DNA of 64,000 bases from Hyphomicrobiales bacterium (GTDB lineage Bacteria > Pseudomonadota > Alphaproteobacteria > Rhizobiales > Beijerinckiaceae). Every line of letters begins with the position of its first letter. Position 1 is the stretch's first letter. The notes beneath the pieces were generated by a model. The model searched no databases and was not told the origin of the DNA. It saw only the letters and a list, made by a program, of their open reading frames with translations. The position numbers and the translations under genes are program-made. Shown in pieces: positions 8,048 to 19,564 of the stretch. The DNA lies in NCBI GenBank assembly GCA_016716745.1, contig JADJVD010000004.1:248001-312000 (forward strand), given 5' to 3'.

Positions 8048-9478
8048 TCAGGTCACCTCGAACCATGCGGCCAGACCATTGGCGGCGCGGTCGAGATTGG
8101 TCGCGGCGATCAGCCAGCGGCCGGGATTGTCGGCGAGGAAGGCGATCCGGCTCGTCTTGCCGTCGGGCGCGATCACCGCGTCGCGCCAGTAGGGCTCCCA
8201 ACCGTCGTCGAGAGGATGCAGGAGGCGCATGACGTGACCGTGGACGTGCATCGTCTGCGGGAAGGACGTCCTGTTGACGAAGCCGAGCGTCACCGGCGTC
8301 CCGCGCTTGACCGAGAACAGCGGCTTGTCGGGCAGGCCCTCGCCGGCGCGGCCGTTGAGGCGCCAGGGGGGCGGCGCCTTCGCCTTGGGGTCGGGGGCCT
8401 TGGGGTCGGGCGGGGGCAGGTAGCCCATCGCCAGCGCCTGACCCATTCCGGCGGGCAGGGCGGCGCCGCCCTCGATCACGAGATCCATGCGGGTGGCGTT
8501 CTGCAGGCGGATGGCCGGGGGCAGCGCGGCGTTGAGCGGCAGGGACGGGACCGGCCCGCGGCCGGGCAGCGGATCGCCCTCGGCCCGCAGGAGCACCAGC
8601 GGCGTGTCGGGCAGGGCGGGCCCGCCCGGCGGCTCGGGTCCGCGCGCGACGACGGCGGCCTCGCCCGCGCTCGCCGGCATGTCGACGATGAGGTCGAAGC
8701 GGGCGCCGGGGCCGACCGGAATGGTCTGGCGCACCGGCTCGAAGGGGTCGCAGGGCTGGCCGTCGATAGCGACGATCATCGGCTTCACGCCGACGAAGGA
8801 GACGACGAACAGGCGGGCGGGGGCGACGTTGACGAGGCGCAGGCGCAGGCGCGCGCCGGGGCGGGCGCGCAGCTCCTGCGGGGCGATCGCGCCGTTGACG
8901 GTGACGACGGCGCCGACGCGGCCGGCGCCGCGAACGGTCGCGGCGTCCGCGCCATCCTGAATCGCGCCGTCCGCATTGAGGCGCAGGTCGCCGAGTTCGG
9001 CGACGATCTCGTGGTCGACCGGCGGCGGGTTGGCCTCCTCCACGATGAGCACGCCGCACAGGCCGCGCGCGAGCTGCTCGGCGGCGGCGGGCATGGCGGA
9101 GGGGCGATACCAGTAGAAGCCCGGATCGGGCGGGACGAAGCGGTACTGGAGCGGCGCGCCGTCCGGACGGGCTTGCGTCAGCCCCGGAACGCCGTCCATC
9201 GCGTTGACGATCCGCACGCCCTGCCAGTGCAGCGCCAGCGGAGCGCCGAGCCAGTTGCGCAGCTCCACCCAGACCTCCTCGCCGGGGCGGCGGCGGATCG
9301 AGGGGCCGGGGATCGCGTTGTTGAAGGCGAGCGACCGGAGCGGCCGGGCGAGGCCCGCGACCGCGCGCTCCTGCGGCCTTGCGTCGAGGACGAAGGGCGC
9401 GCCTTGCGCCCAGGCGCGCCCGGCAGTCGCCGCCAGACTTCCGACGCCGCAAAGAAAACCGCGCTTTGTCAAATACAT
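8048..9478 (-). CDS. Multicopper oxidase-like protein lacking most copper ligands
   Basis: A 476-residue exported protein with three cupredoxin domains. A signal peptide with a twin-arginine-like TKRGFL (MYLTKRGFLCGVG, cleavage near residue 25) suggests periplasmic location. The fold marks of multicopper oxidases are present: LHWQGVRIVNAMDG, the FYWYRP region, MHVHGHVMRLLH and FLADNPGRW. The copper ligands are mostly changed: HWHG reads HWQG, WYHSH reads WYRPS, and the C-terminal HCHxxxH reads AATNLDR, so the type 1 Cys and several His are absent. Oxidase activity as in CueO or laccase is therefore unlikely; a binding or structural role is possible. The gene is monocistronic and converges with chrA. 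Confidence 0.8.
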   Translation of the reverse strand: MYLTKRGFLCGVGSLAATAGRAWAQGAPFVLDARPQERAVAGLARPLRSLAFNNAIPGPSIRRRPGEEVWVELRNWLGAPLALHWQGVRIVNAMDGVPGLTQARPDGAPLQYRFVPPDPGFYWYRPSAMPAAAEQLARGLCGVLIVEEANPPPVDHEIVAELGDLRLNADGAIQDGADAATVRGAGRVGAVVTVNGAIAPQELRARPGARLRLRLVNVAPARLFVVSFVGVKPMIVAIDGQPCDPFEPVRQTIPVGPGARFDLIVDMPASAGEAAVVARGPEPPGGPALPDTPLVLLRAEGDPLPGRGPVPSLPLNAALPPAIRLQNATRMDLVIEGGAALPAGMGQALAMGYLPPPDPKAPDPKAKAPPPWRLNGRAGEGLPDKPLFSVKRGTPVTLGFVNRTSFPQTMHVHGHVMRLLHPLDDGWEPYWRDAVIAPDGKTSRIAFLADNPGRWLIAATNLDRAANGLAAWFEVT

Positions 9479-9707
9479 GGAGTGGCGACCTCGGAAAACG
9501 ATTCATCGCGTTCATAAACTGATTCAACGGCGCCCGCACGCCCTCGCGCGCTCCGGCGAGGCGACGGGCGGGCGCCCGCAGCGCGCCGCGTCGCCGCGAC
9601 GCGCGCGGGGCCCGGCAATCGTGCATATTTTTGCTGCGCGGGCGCTTACGCATTGCTATAGAGCGCCACCCGACGCGGGGGAGGGTTCCGCGCTCTCCCT
9701 GCACAGG

Positions 9708-9792
9708 GCGGGCGTGGCGGAACTGGCAGACGCAGTGGATTTAGGTTCCACCGCCGCAAGGCATGGGGGTTCAAGTCCCTCCGCCCGCACCA
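9708..9792 (+). tRNA. tRNA-Leu (anticodon TAG)
   Basis: An 85-nt tRNA with encoded CCA. Acceptor GCGGGCG pairs with CGCCCGC; the anticodon stem GTGGA/TCCAC encloses TTTAGGT, giving anticodon TAG for CUN leucine. The T-arm contains TTCAAGT and the variable arm is long, as in class II tRNA-Leu. It lies about 90 nt before the trigger factor gene. Confidence 0.95.
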
Positions 9793-9885
9793 ACTCGCGC
9801 GAGCATCCGCAGCAGCGAGCCGGACAGGTTTTCCCCGCCGGGTCGCCCCGGCGATTCGAGCAGGTTTGAGAAGGCACAGACGACA

Positions 9886-11238
9886 ATGCAGGTCACGCAG
9901 ACGCTCTCGGAAGGTTTGAAGCGCCAGTTCAAGGTGGTGCTCCCCGCAGCCGACCTCGCCGCCCGGCTCGACCGCGAGCTCGACGAGATGCGCGGCAAGG
10001 TCCGGATCAACGGCTTCCGCCCCGGCAAGGTGCCGACGAGCTATCTCAAGCGCGTCTACGGCAAGAGCGTGATGGCCGACGTCGTGCAGAACGCCGTCAA
10101 CGAGGCCAATCAGCAGATCGTCGCCGACAACAAGCTGCGACTCGCAACCCAGCCGGCGATCGACCTTGCGGGCGATCAGGCCGAGGTCGAGCGCGCCTTC
10201 GCGGCCGAGGGCGACCTCGCCTTCACCGTCGCGCTGGAGACGCTGCCGGAATTCGAGATCGGTTCGTTCGACGACATCGCGATCGAGCGGCCGGTTCACA
10301 AGGCGGCGGACGAGGAAGTCGCCAAGGCGCTCGACCGCATGGCCGACCAGAACCGCGCCTATACGGCCAAGGACGGCGCGGCGGCCGCGGGCGACAAGGT
10401 GACGATCGACTTCGTCGGCAAGATCGACGGCGAGGCGTTCGAGGGCGGCACGGGCTCCGACATCGACGTCGTGATCGGCTCCGAGACCTTCATTCCCGGC
10501 TTCGAGGACCAGCTCGTCGGGGTCAAGGCCGGCGACGCCAAGCTCGTCTCCGTCACCTTCCCCGAGGAATACGCCTCCGCCAAGCTCGCGGGCCAGCCGG
10601 CGGCGTTCGACGTGACGGTGAAGAGCGTCAACGCGCCGGGCGCGGTGACGCTGGACGACGAATTCGCCAAGGGCTTCGGCTTCGACGCGCTCGACAAGCT
10701 GAAGGACGCGGTGCGCGGCAACATCCAGCGCGGCTACGACGCGGCCTCCCGCGACAAGGCCAAGCGCCGTCTGCTCGACCAGCTCGACTCGCGCTACAAT
10801 TTCGAGCTGCCGCAGGGCCTCGTCGAGCAGGAGTTCGCGACGATCTGGGCGCAGGTGGAGCAGGAGCGCAAGGAGTCGGGCAAGAGCTTCGAGTCCGAGG
10901 GCACGACCGAGGAGGCGGCCCGCGGCGACTATCGCAAGATCGCCGAGCGCCGGGTGCGTCTCGGCCTGTTGCTGGCCGCCGTCGGCGAGCAGGCGAAGGT
11001 CGAGATCAAGGACGACGAGGTGACGCAGGCTCTGGTCGAGCGCGCCCGCCAGTTCCCCGGCCAGGAACGCATGGTGTGGGACTACTACCAGAAGAACCCG
11101 CAGGCGCTGGCCGAGATCCGCGCGCCGATCTTCGAGTCGAAGGTGGTCGACCACGTTCTCGGTCTCGCCAAGGTGACCGACGTCGAGGTCTCGCGCGACG
11201 AGCTGTTCAAGCTCGAGGACGAGGACAAGAAGGACTGA
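9886..11238 (+). CDS. tig: Trigger factor
   Basis: A 450-residue ribosome-bound chaperone and peptidyl-prolyl isomerase that receives nascent chains at the exit tunnel. The N-terminal ribosome-binding domain includes the signature loop region NGFRPGKVP (residues about 44-52); the FKBP-like domain (about 160-245) has DKVTIDFVGKIDGEAFEGG and PGFEDQLVG; the rest is the helical C-terminal chaperone domain. ATG 9886 is chosen because MQVTQTLSEGLKRQFKV is the normal beginning. It stands first in the tig - clpP - clpX - lon order seen widely in Proteobacteria and has its own terminator. Confidence 0.96.
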   Translation: MQVTQTLSEGLKRQFKVVLPAADLAARLDRELDEMRGKVRINGFRPGKVPTSYLKRVYGKSVMADVVQNAVNEANQQIVADNKLRLATQPAIDLAGDQAEVERAFAAEGDLAFTVALETLPEFEIGSFDDIAIERPVHKAADEEVAKALDRMADQNRAYTAKDGAAAAGDKVTIDFVGKIDGEAFEGGTGSDIDVVIGSETFIPGFEDQLVGVKAGDAKLVSVTFPEEYASAKLAGQPAAFDVTVKSVNAPGAVTLDDEFAKGFGFDALDKLKDAVRGNIQRGYDAASRDKAKRRLLDQLDSRYNFELPQGLVEQEFATIWAQVEQERKESGKSFESEGTTEEAARGDYRKIAERRVRLGLLLAAVGEQAKVEIKDDEVTQALVERARQFPGQERMVWDYYQKNPQALAEIRAPIFESKVVDHVLGLAKVTDVEVSRDELFKLEDEDKKD

Positions 11239-11262
11239 GGCGCCGAACGCGCCGCAATCCGG

Positions 11263-11294
11263 ACGCCGGCCGGCCCTCGCCGCGCCGGCGTTTT
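11263..11294 (+). terminator. Rho-independent terminator of tig
   Basis: The arms ACGCCGGC (11263-11270) and GCCGGCGT (11284-11291) pair over 8 bp around a 13-nt loop and are followed by TTTT. It lies 25 nt after the tig stop and before clpP. Confidence 0.7.
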
Positions 11295-11373
11295 CGTTCA
11301 CTCTTCCGGAACGGTCCGGCGATGACTATCTTGCCGATTCGAGACCCTTCCCCCGAAAATTCCGGTGAGGCCC

Positions 11374-12009
11374 ATGCGCGACCCGATTGATCTCTACAAA
11401 AACATGCTCGTGCCCATCGTGGTCGAGCAGTCGAATCGCGGCGAACGCTCCTTCGACATCTATTCCCGCCTGCTGCGCGAGCGCATCGTCTTCCTGACCG
11501 GCCCGGTCGAGGACAACATGGCCTCGCTGGTCATCGCCCAGCTGCTCTTTCTCGAGGCGGAGAACCCGAAGAAAGAGATCGCGATGTACATCAACTCGCC
11601 GGGCGGCAGCGTCACGTCGGGTCTGGCGATCTACGACACGATGCAGTTCATCCGGCCGAAGGTGACGACGCTCTGCATCGGCCAGGCGGCCTCGATGGGC
11701 TCGCTGCTGCTGTGCGCAGGCGAGAAGGGCATGCGCTTCGCGCTGCCGAACGCGCGCATCATGGTGCACCAGCCCTCGGGCGGCTTCCAGGGCCAGGCGT
11801 CTGACATCGAGCGCCACGCGGAGGACATCCTGAAGGTCAAGAAGCGCCTGAACGAGATCTACGTCCGCCATACGGGCCAGAGCTACGAGCGCATCGAGCA
11901 GACGCTGGATCGCGATCATTTCATGTCCGCCGAAGAGGCGAAGGCGTTCGGCATCGTCGACCATGTGCAGGATAAGCGGCCAGAAGAGCTGACAGACGCA
12001 AAGCCCTGA
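11374..12009 (+). CDS. clpP: ATP-dependent Clp protease proteolytic subunit
   Basis: A 211-residue serine peptidase that forms the tetradecameric barrel of ClpXP/ClpAP. The catalytic triad is visible: Ser107 in GQAASMGS, His132 in IMVHQP and Asp181 in LDRDHFM, with spacings equal to those of E. coli ClpP. The oxyanion strand SPGGSVTSG and the YDTMQFI helix are intact. ATG 11374 (MRDPIDLYKNML) is chosen over an in-frame GTG nine bases upstream, which overlaps the GGTGAGG ribosome site. clpX follows after about 220 nt. Confidence 0.96.
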   Translation: MRDPIDLYKNMLVPIVVEQSNRGERSFDIYSRLLRERIVFLTGPVEDNMASLVIAQLLFLEAENPKKEIAMYINSPGGSVTSGLAIYDTMQFIRPKVTTLCIGQAASMGSLLLCAGEKGMRFALPNARIMVHQPSGGFQGQASDIERHAEDILKVKKRLNEIYVRHTGQSYERIEQTLDRDHFMSAEEAKAFGIVDHVQDKRPEELTDAKP

Positions 12010-12011
12010 TC

Positions 12012-12033
12012 AGGAAAGTATTTTCCTTATTTC
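12012..12033 (+). terminator. Short hairpin with T-rich tail after clpP
   Basis: AGGAAA (12012-12017) and TTTCCT (12022-12027) form a 6-bp stem with a GTAT loop, followed by TATTTC. It sits 3 nt after the clpP stop. It is weak and may only attenuate transcription into clpX. Confidence 0.4.
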
Positions 12034-12229
12034 GGGTTGATGTGGACTGAGCCGGGCGGGTCGCTTGATCCCGTCCGGCGGCCGTGGTTCGATGGCGCGA
12101 CCCCGAGGGTGTGCGCCAGCGCGCCGCAACCGCGCCGAGACGCGGGCTACAAATCGTTAGCAAATGGCCACATATAGTTAATTGTCGGGCTGTCGTTGGC
12201 GACGCCCGCCGGAGCCTCAGGAGATCGAG

Positions 12230-13498
<1,269 letters not shown>

Positions 13499-13510
13499 CG
13501 GCGTGGCTTG

Positions 13511-13537
13511 AAATGGCGACCGCGCGTCGCCATTTTT
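13511..13537 (+). terminator. Rho-independent terminator of clpX
   Basis: AAATGGCGAC (13511-13520) pairs perfectly with GTCGCCATTT (13526-13535) around a CGCGC loop, and a run of T follows. It lies 12 nt after the clpX stop, so lon has its own promoter in the next 230 bases. A second small palindrome, GAAACG-TCGG-CGTTTC at 13693-13708, lies in that leader without a T-tract. Confidence 0.8.
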
Positions 13538-13766
13538 CGGATAGGATGGGCCTCGTTCGCACGAGGCCAGACACCCCGCGCGGCGAGAGCGTCGCGCGTC
13601 ACCCGCCGCAGGCGCCCGGTCGGGGCCTGGCGGCAGAAACGCAGGATCGTCCGCCGCGCGCCGCCCGTATTGGCGCGGTTGCCGCATCGATGGAAACGTC
13701 GGCGTTTCTCTCGCACATTCGCTCGAATCGAGGTTTGCGCGAGCGCATGGAGACAGGACAGACCAG

Positions 13767-16196
<2,430 letters not shown>

Positions 16197-16214
16197 GATC
16201 GGCGAATCACACAG

Positions 16215-16248
16215 CGGGCCGCGACGCGAGGGCGTCGCGGCCCGTTTT
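16215..16248 (+). terminator. Rho-independent terminator of lon
   Basis: CGGGCCGCGACGC (16215-16227) pairs perfectly over 13 bp with GCGTCGCGGCCCG (16232-16244), with a GAGG loop and a TTTT tail. It starts 18 nt after the lon stop. Confidence 0.9.
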
Positions 16249-16422
16249 CGTCGGGGATAGCCCTCGCAACTGACCAATAAACGGGCATTGGGACTCAAAT
16301 TCGCCGCGATGCGCTGCTTTTCCGGCATGGCGCGCCGCGACGCCGACCCTCGCCATGCAGGTCGAGGCGACCGGCCGCGCCAAGCTGACGATTTCCGCAC
16401 TCACCACCCGAGAGGATGACGC

Positions 16423-16701
16423 ATGAACAAGAATGATCTCGTCGACCACGTCGCCAAGGAAGCCGACCTCACCAAAGCGGCCGCGGCCGCGGCGGTCGAG
16501 GCCGTGATCGGAGGCATCGTCAAGGCGCTCGGCGCCGGCGATGAGGTCAAGCTGGTGGGCTTCGGCGCCTTCTCGGTGGGCGAGCGCGCGGCGACGACAG
16601 GCCGCAACCCGTCCACCGGCGCGGAAATCCAGATCCCGGCTTCGCGCAACGCCAAGTTCAAGGCGAGCGCGACGCTGAAGTCGGCTCTGAACGGCAAGTA
16701 A
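16423..16701 (+). CDS. hup: HU family DNA-binding protein
   Basis: A 92-residue nucleoid protein that binds and bends DNA as a dimer. It has the N-terminal helical dimer part (MNKNDLVDHVAKEADL), the GFGAFSVGERAATTGRNP arm that reaches into the minor groove, and the C-terminal AKFKASATLKSALNG helix. AGAGGATGACGC before ATG gives a clear ribosome site. Its place after lon is the usual one in this group. It has its own terminator downstream. Confidence 0.95.
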   Translation: MNKNDLVDHVAKEADLTKAAAAAAVEAVIGGIVKALGAGDEVKLVGFGAFSVGERAATTGRNPSTGAEIQIPASRNAKFKASATLKSALNGK

Positions 16702-16742
16702 GGCGAGCGGCGGCCCGTTCGCCGCCACGAATGCGAGATGCG

Positions 16743-16769
16743 ACCGCCGGGCGTCCCCCGGCGGTTCTT
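16743..16769 (+). terminator. Rho-independent terminator of hup
   Basis: ACCGCCGGG (16743-16751) pairs with CCCGGCGGT (16757-16765) around a 5-nt loop, followed by TCTT. It lies about 40 nt after the hup stop and before tRNA-Val. Confidence 0.7.
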
Positions 16770-16808
16770 GCTGAGAGCGGCGCGCCCGCGCCATACTCGC
16801 GCGGGGTG

Positions 16809-16884
16809 GGGCGGTTAGCTCAGTTGGTAGAGCGGCGCCTTTACACGGCGTTGGTCGGCGGTTCGAGTCCGTCACCGCCCACCA
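16809..16884 (+). tRNA. tRNA-Val (anticodon TAC)
   Basis: A 76-nt tRNA with encoded CCA. Acceptor GGGCGGT pairs with ACCGCCC; the anticodon loop TTTACAC gives TAC for GUA/GUN valine; T-arm TTCGAGT is present. It sits 16 nt before the secreted ClpP-like gene. Confidence 0.95.
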
Positions 16885-16900
16885 GCCGCAGGAGCGCGCC

Positions 16901-17584
16901 ATGAAGGGTTTTTCCGCCGCGTTCTGCGGCGCGGTTCTGGGCCTGGCGGGCGTCGCCGGTCTCGTCTCGCCGGCCGGCGCGATGACGTTCGACCTCGTCG
17001 CCGTCGGCGGCGCGCGGTGCGGCGGCGGCTGTCCTCAGGTGATCGCGGCGGAGGGCGAAATCGGCCGCGATTCGGCCGAGGAGTTCGTCGATTTTCTGCG
17101 TGGGCGCGTCGGGTCGGGACGGCTGAGGGCGATCGTCTTCCTGCACTCGCCTGGCGGCAACGTCGTCGGGGCGATCAAGCTGGGCAGCCTGTTCCGCAAG
17201 ATGGGCGCGGCCGTCGTCGTGGCGCGCGCGAGCGAGGGGCAGGGGATCGGCGGCGACGCCAGCTTCACGGCCGCCCGCTGCCTGTCGGCCTGCGTCTACG
17301 CGCTGATGGGCGGCAAGAAGCGGGTGATTCCGCCCGAGAGCCGGCTCGCCGTGCACCGCACCTCGTCCTTCCAGTTCGTCGGCAAGGACCCGGCCAATTC
17401 CGCGCCGGGCTACCAGAAGATCCAGACTCCCGCCGAGGTGATCGCGGCGCTGAACGCCTACACGCGCAGCATGGGCGTGAGCACGGCCGTGATCGATCTG
17501 GCGCAGAGCACGGCGTCGGATTCGATGCGGATTCTGACGCGCGCGGAGCTGTCGAAATGGCGGCTGGGGGTGGAGCGTTTCTGA
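16901..17584 (+). CDS. Exported ClpP/crotonase-fold protein (COG3904-like)
   Basis: A 227-residue protein with a clear signal peptide (MKGFSAAFCGAVLGLAGVAG, cleavage near residue 27 after AGA). The mature part has the ClpP-like strand-turn FLHSPGGNVVGAIKLG (residues about 81-96) that forms the oxyanion hole in ClpP, and RCLSACVYALMGG, which puts a Ser in the place of a nucleophile. This matches the predicted periplasmic COG3904 proteins, whose substrate is unknown. Two Cys pairs (CGGGC; C-LSA-C) could form disulphides. It lies between two tRNA genes and appears monocistronic. Confidence 0.7.
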   Translation: MKGFSAAFCGAVLGLAGVAGLVSPAGAMTFDLVAVGGARCGGGCPQVIAAEGEIGRDSAEEFVDFLRGRVGSGRLRAIVFLHSPGGNVVGAIKLGSLFRKMGAAVVVARASEGQGIGGDASFTAARCLSACVYALMGGKKRVIPPESRLAVHRTSSFQFVGKDPANSAPGYQKIQTPAEVIAALNAYTRSMGVSTAVIDLAQSTASDSMRILTRAELSKWRLGVERF

Positions 17585-17662
17585 ACCTCGTTTCGCTTGA
17601 CTTCACAGGGGCGGCGCCGTATCCGGGCCTCCTCGCGCGCGGCTGCTTCGCCGGTGCGTCGC

Positions 17663-17739
17663 GGGGGTGTAGCTCAGTTGGTTAGAGCGTCGGCCTGTCA
17701 CGCCGAAGGTCGCGGGTTCGAGTCCCGTCACTCTCGCCA
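17663..17739 (+). tRNA. tRNA-Asp (anticodon GTC)
   Basis: A 77-nt tRNA with encoded CCA; the anticodon loop CTGTCAC gives GTC, and the D- and T-arms match the usual alphaproteobacterial tRNA-Asp. The acceptor GGGGGTG pairs with CACTCTC through two G-T wobbles (pairs 2-71 and 4-69), where GGGAGTG/CACTCCC is usual. Confidence 0.92.
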
Positions 17740-17784
17740 TTTCCCCTTCCGGAATTGACGTTTGGCAAGCCGCCGGAGGCGCGT

Positions 17785-17808
17785 TTGCGCCGCTAAAACA
17801 TGGCGCAA
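17785..17808. promoter_or_regulatory. Inverted repeat upstream of nuoA
   Basis: TTGCGCC (17785-17791) and GGCGCAA (17802-17808) are perfect inverted arms around the 10-nt AT-rich spacer GCTAAAACAT, about 95 nt before the nuoA start. It could be an operator or the promoter region of the nuo operon. There is no T-tract, so it is not a terminator. Function is inferred only. Confidence 0.35.
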
Positions 17809-17903
17809 CTGCGCCGATGGTTGGACGGCGCGGCGCCCGTTTCGCCTTGCGCCTCCCGCTGCGCTGCGATAAGCCTCGGCATCCTCTTTGGAGGCCTTTT
17901 TCA

Positions 17904-18269
17904 GTGCCGAGCCTCATCTCCGACTATCTGCCGCTCGTCATCTTCATCGGCATCGCGACCGTGATCGGCTTGGCGCTGCTCGCAGCGCCCTTCCTGCTCG
18001 CCTACAAGAGCCCCGATCCCGAGAAGCTGTCCGCCTACGAGTGCGGCTTCAACGCCTTCGACGACGCGCGCATGAAGTTCGACGTGCGCTTCTATCTCGT
18101 CTCGCTCCTGTTCATCATCTTCGACCTCGAAGTCGCCTTCCTGTTTCCCTGGGCGGTGGCGTTCAAGGAGATCGGCGCGTTCGGCTTCTGGTCGATGATG
18201 ATGTTCCTCGGCGTGTTGACCATCGGCTTCGTCTACGAATGGAAGAAGGGGGCGCTCGAATGGGATTGA
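17904..18269 (+). CDS. nuoA: NADH-quinone oxidoreductase subunit A
   Basis: A 121-residue membrane subunit of complex I with three helices. The signatures KLSAYECGFNAFDDAR and FYLVSLLFIIFDLEVAFLFP are complete; this loop and helix help form the quinone-site link between the arms. I read the start as GTG 17904 because TTGGAGG lies about 9 nt upstream and the product then has the normal length; an ATG at 17817 would add an Arg-rich stretch unlike NuoA. It is the first gene of a 14-gene nuo operon and overlaps nuoB by 10 nt. Confidence 0.93.
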   Translation: MPSLISDYLPLVIFIGIATVIGLALLAAPFLLAYKSPDPEKLSAYECGFNAFDDARMKFDVRFYLVSLLFIIFDLEVAFLFPWAVAFKEIGAFGFWSMMMFLGVLTIGFVYEWKKGALEWD

Positions 18270-18836
18270 CCCCTCAGACGCTGGTCGCCCCTGCGGGCTC
18301 CGGCATCATCGACCCGAACACCGGCAAGCCGGTCGGGTCGACCGATCCGTTCTTCACCGGCCTCAACGATACGCTTGCGGACAAGGGCTTTATCGTCACC
18401 TCGACGGACGAGCTCATCCAGTGGGCGCGCACCGGCTCGCTGATGTGGATGACGTTCGGCCTCGCCTGCTGCGCGGTCGAGATGATGCAGCTGTCGATGC
18501 CGCGCTACGACGTCGAGCGCTTCGGCTTCGCGCCGCGCGCCAGCCCGCGCCAGTCGGACGTGATGATCGTCGCCGGCACGCTGACCAACAAGATGGCGCC
18601 CGGCCCTGCGCAAGGTCTACGACCAGATGCCGGAGCCGCGCTACGTCATCTCGATGGGCTCCTGCGCCAATGGCGGGGGCTACTACCATTACAGCTACAG
18701 CGTGGTGCGCGGCTGCGACCGGGTGGTGCCGGTCGACGTCTACGTGCCGGGCTGCCCGCCGACGGCGGAGGCGCTGTTCTACGGCGTCCTGCTTTTGCAG
18801 AAGAAGATCCGCCGCACGGGAACGATCGAGCGGTGA
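18260..18836 (+). CDS. nuoB: NADH-quinone oxidoreductase subunit B, one-base insertion in this assembly
   Basis: NuoB carries the terminal [4Fe-4S] cluster N2 next to the quinone site. The cluster region GLACCAVEMM and the SPRQSDVMIVAGTLTNKM segment are in one frame; MPEPRYVISMGSCANGGG and the PGCPPTAEALFYG motif are in the next. The break is at 18599-18601, where GCGCCCGGCC has one C more than the GCGCCGGCC needed for MAPALRKVY. With that base removed the protein is 191 residues and normal. The downstream gap of about 120 nt before nuoC holds no other gene. Confidence 0.92.
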
Positions 18837-18955
18837 AGCGAGGCGCGGCGGCGGCGGGCCGCGGCGCACGGAACGGGGGCAGGCGTCCGCGGACTGGCGG
18901 CGCGACTTGACGTCGCGGCCCGCAGGACGCGGCGCAAAGGTGAGACAGGCGGTCC

Positions 18956-19558
18956 ATGACTGAAGAGCTGAAGGCCCTCGGCGATCATGTGCGATCGGCG
19001 TTGTCGGGCGCGGTGATCGACTCTGCGATCGCCTGTGGCGAACTCACCGTGACGGTCGCGCGGGCGCGCATCGTCGAGGTCGTGACGTTCCTGCGCGACG
19101 ATCCGGCCTGCCAGTTCGTCAGCTTCGTCGACGTCTGCGGCGTCGATTACCCGGCGCGGGCCGAGCGGTTCGACGTCGTCTACCATCTGCTGTCGCCGAA
19201 GAAGAATCTGCGCATCCGTCTCAAGGTGACGACGGACGAGACGACGCCGGTGCCCTCCATCACGGGCGTGTTCCCGGGGGCCGACTGGTTCGAGCGCGAG
19301 ACCTACGATCTCGTCGGCGTGCTGTTCTCGGGCCATCACGATCTGCGCCGCATCCTCACCGACTACGGCTTCGAGGGGCATCCGCTGCGCAAGGACTTTC
19401 CGATGACCGGCTATGTGGAAGTGCGCTACGACGACCAGGAGAAGCGCGTCCGCTACGAGCCGGTGAAGCTCAATCAGGAATACCGGCAGTTCGATTTCCT
19501 GTCGCCGTGGGAGGGGGTGGATTATCCGCTGCCCGGCGACGAGAAGGCGAAGGCGTAA
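18956..19558 (+). CDS. nuoC: NADH-quinone oxidoreductase subunit C
   Basis: A 200-residue peripheral subunit (30-kDa type, not fused to NuoD as it is in E. coli). The family signature ERETYDLVGVLFSGHHDLRR and GFEGHPLRKDFPMTGYVEVR are intact. It binds NuoD at the base of the peripheral arm. ATG 18956 lies about 15 nt after a GGTGAG. nuoD follows after 6 nt, so the two are co-translated. Confidence 0.95.
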   Translation: MTEELKALGDHVRSALSGAVIDSAIACGELTVTVARARIVEVVTFLRDDPACQFVSFVDVCGVDYPARAERFDVVYHLLSPKKNLRIRLKVTTDETTPVPSITGVFPGADWFERETYDLVGVLFSGHHDLRRILTDYGFEGHPLRKDFPMTGYVEVRYDDQEKRVRYEPVKLNQEYRQFDFLSPWEGVDYPLPGDEKAKA

Positions 19559-19564
19559 CCAGCC

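Noticed and set aside
11330..11360. RpoH-type heat-shock promoter (CTTG and a CCCCGAAAAT box) before clpP
   Set aside because: The spacing would leave almost no leader before the clpP ribosome site and the -10 match is poor.
13693..13708. GAAACG-TCGG-CGTTTC hairpin before lon as a terminator or thermosensor
   Set aside because: The stem has only 6 bp, no T-run follows and it does not mask the lon ribosome site.
17663..17739. tRNA-Asp as a pseudogene because of two G-T pairs in the acceptor stem
   Set aside because: Wobble pairs are tolerated, all other stems and the CCA end are intact, and the anticodon is normal.
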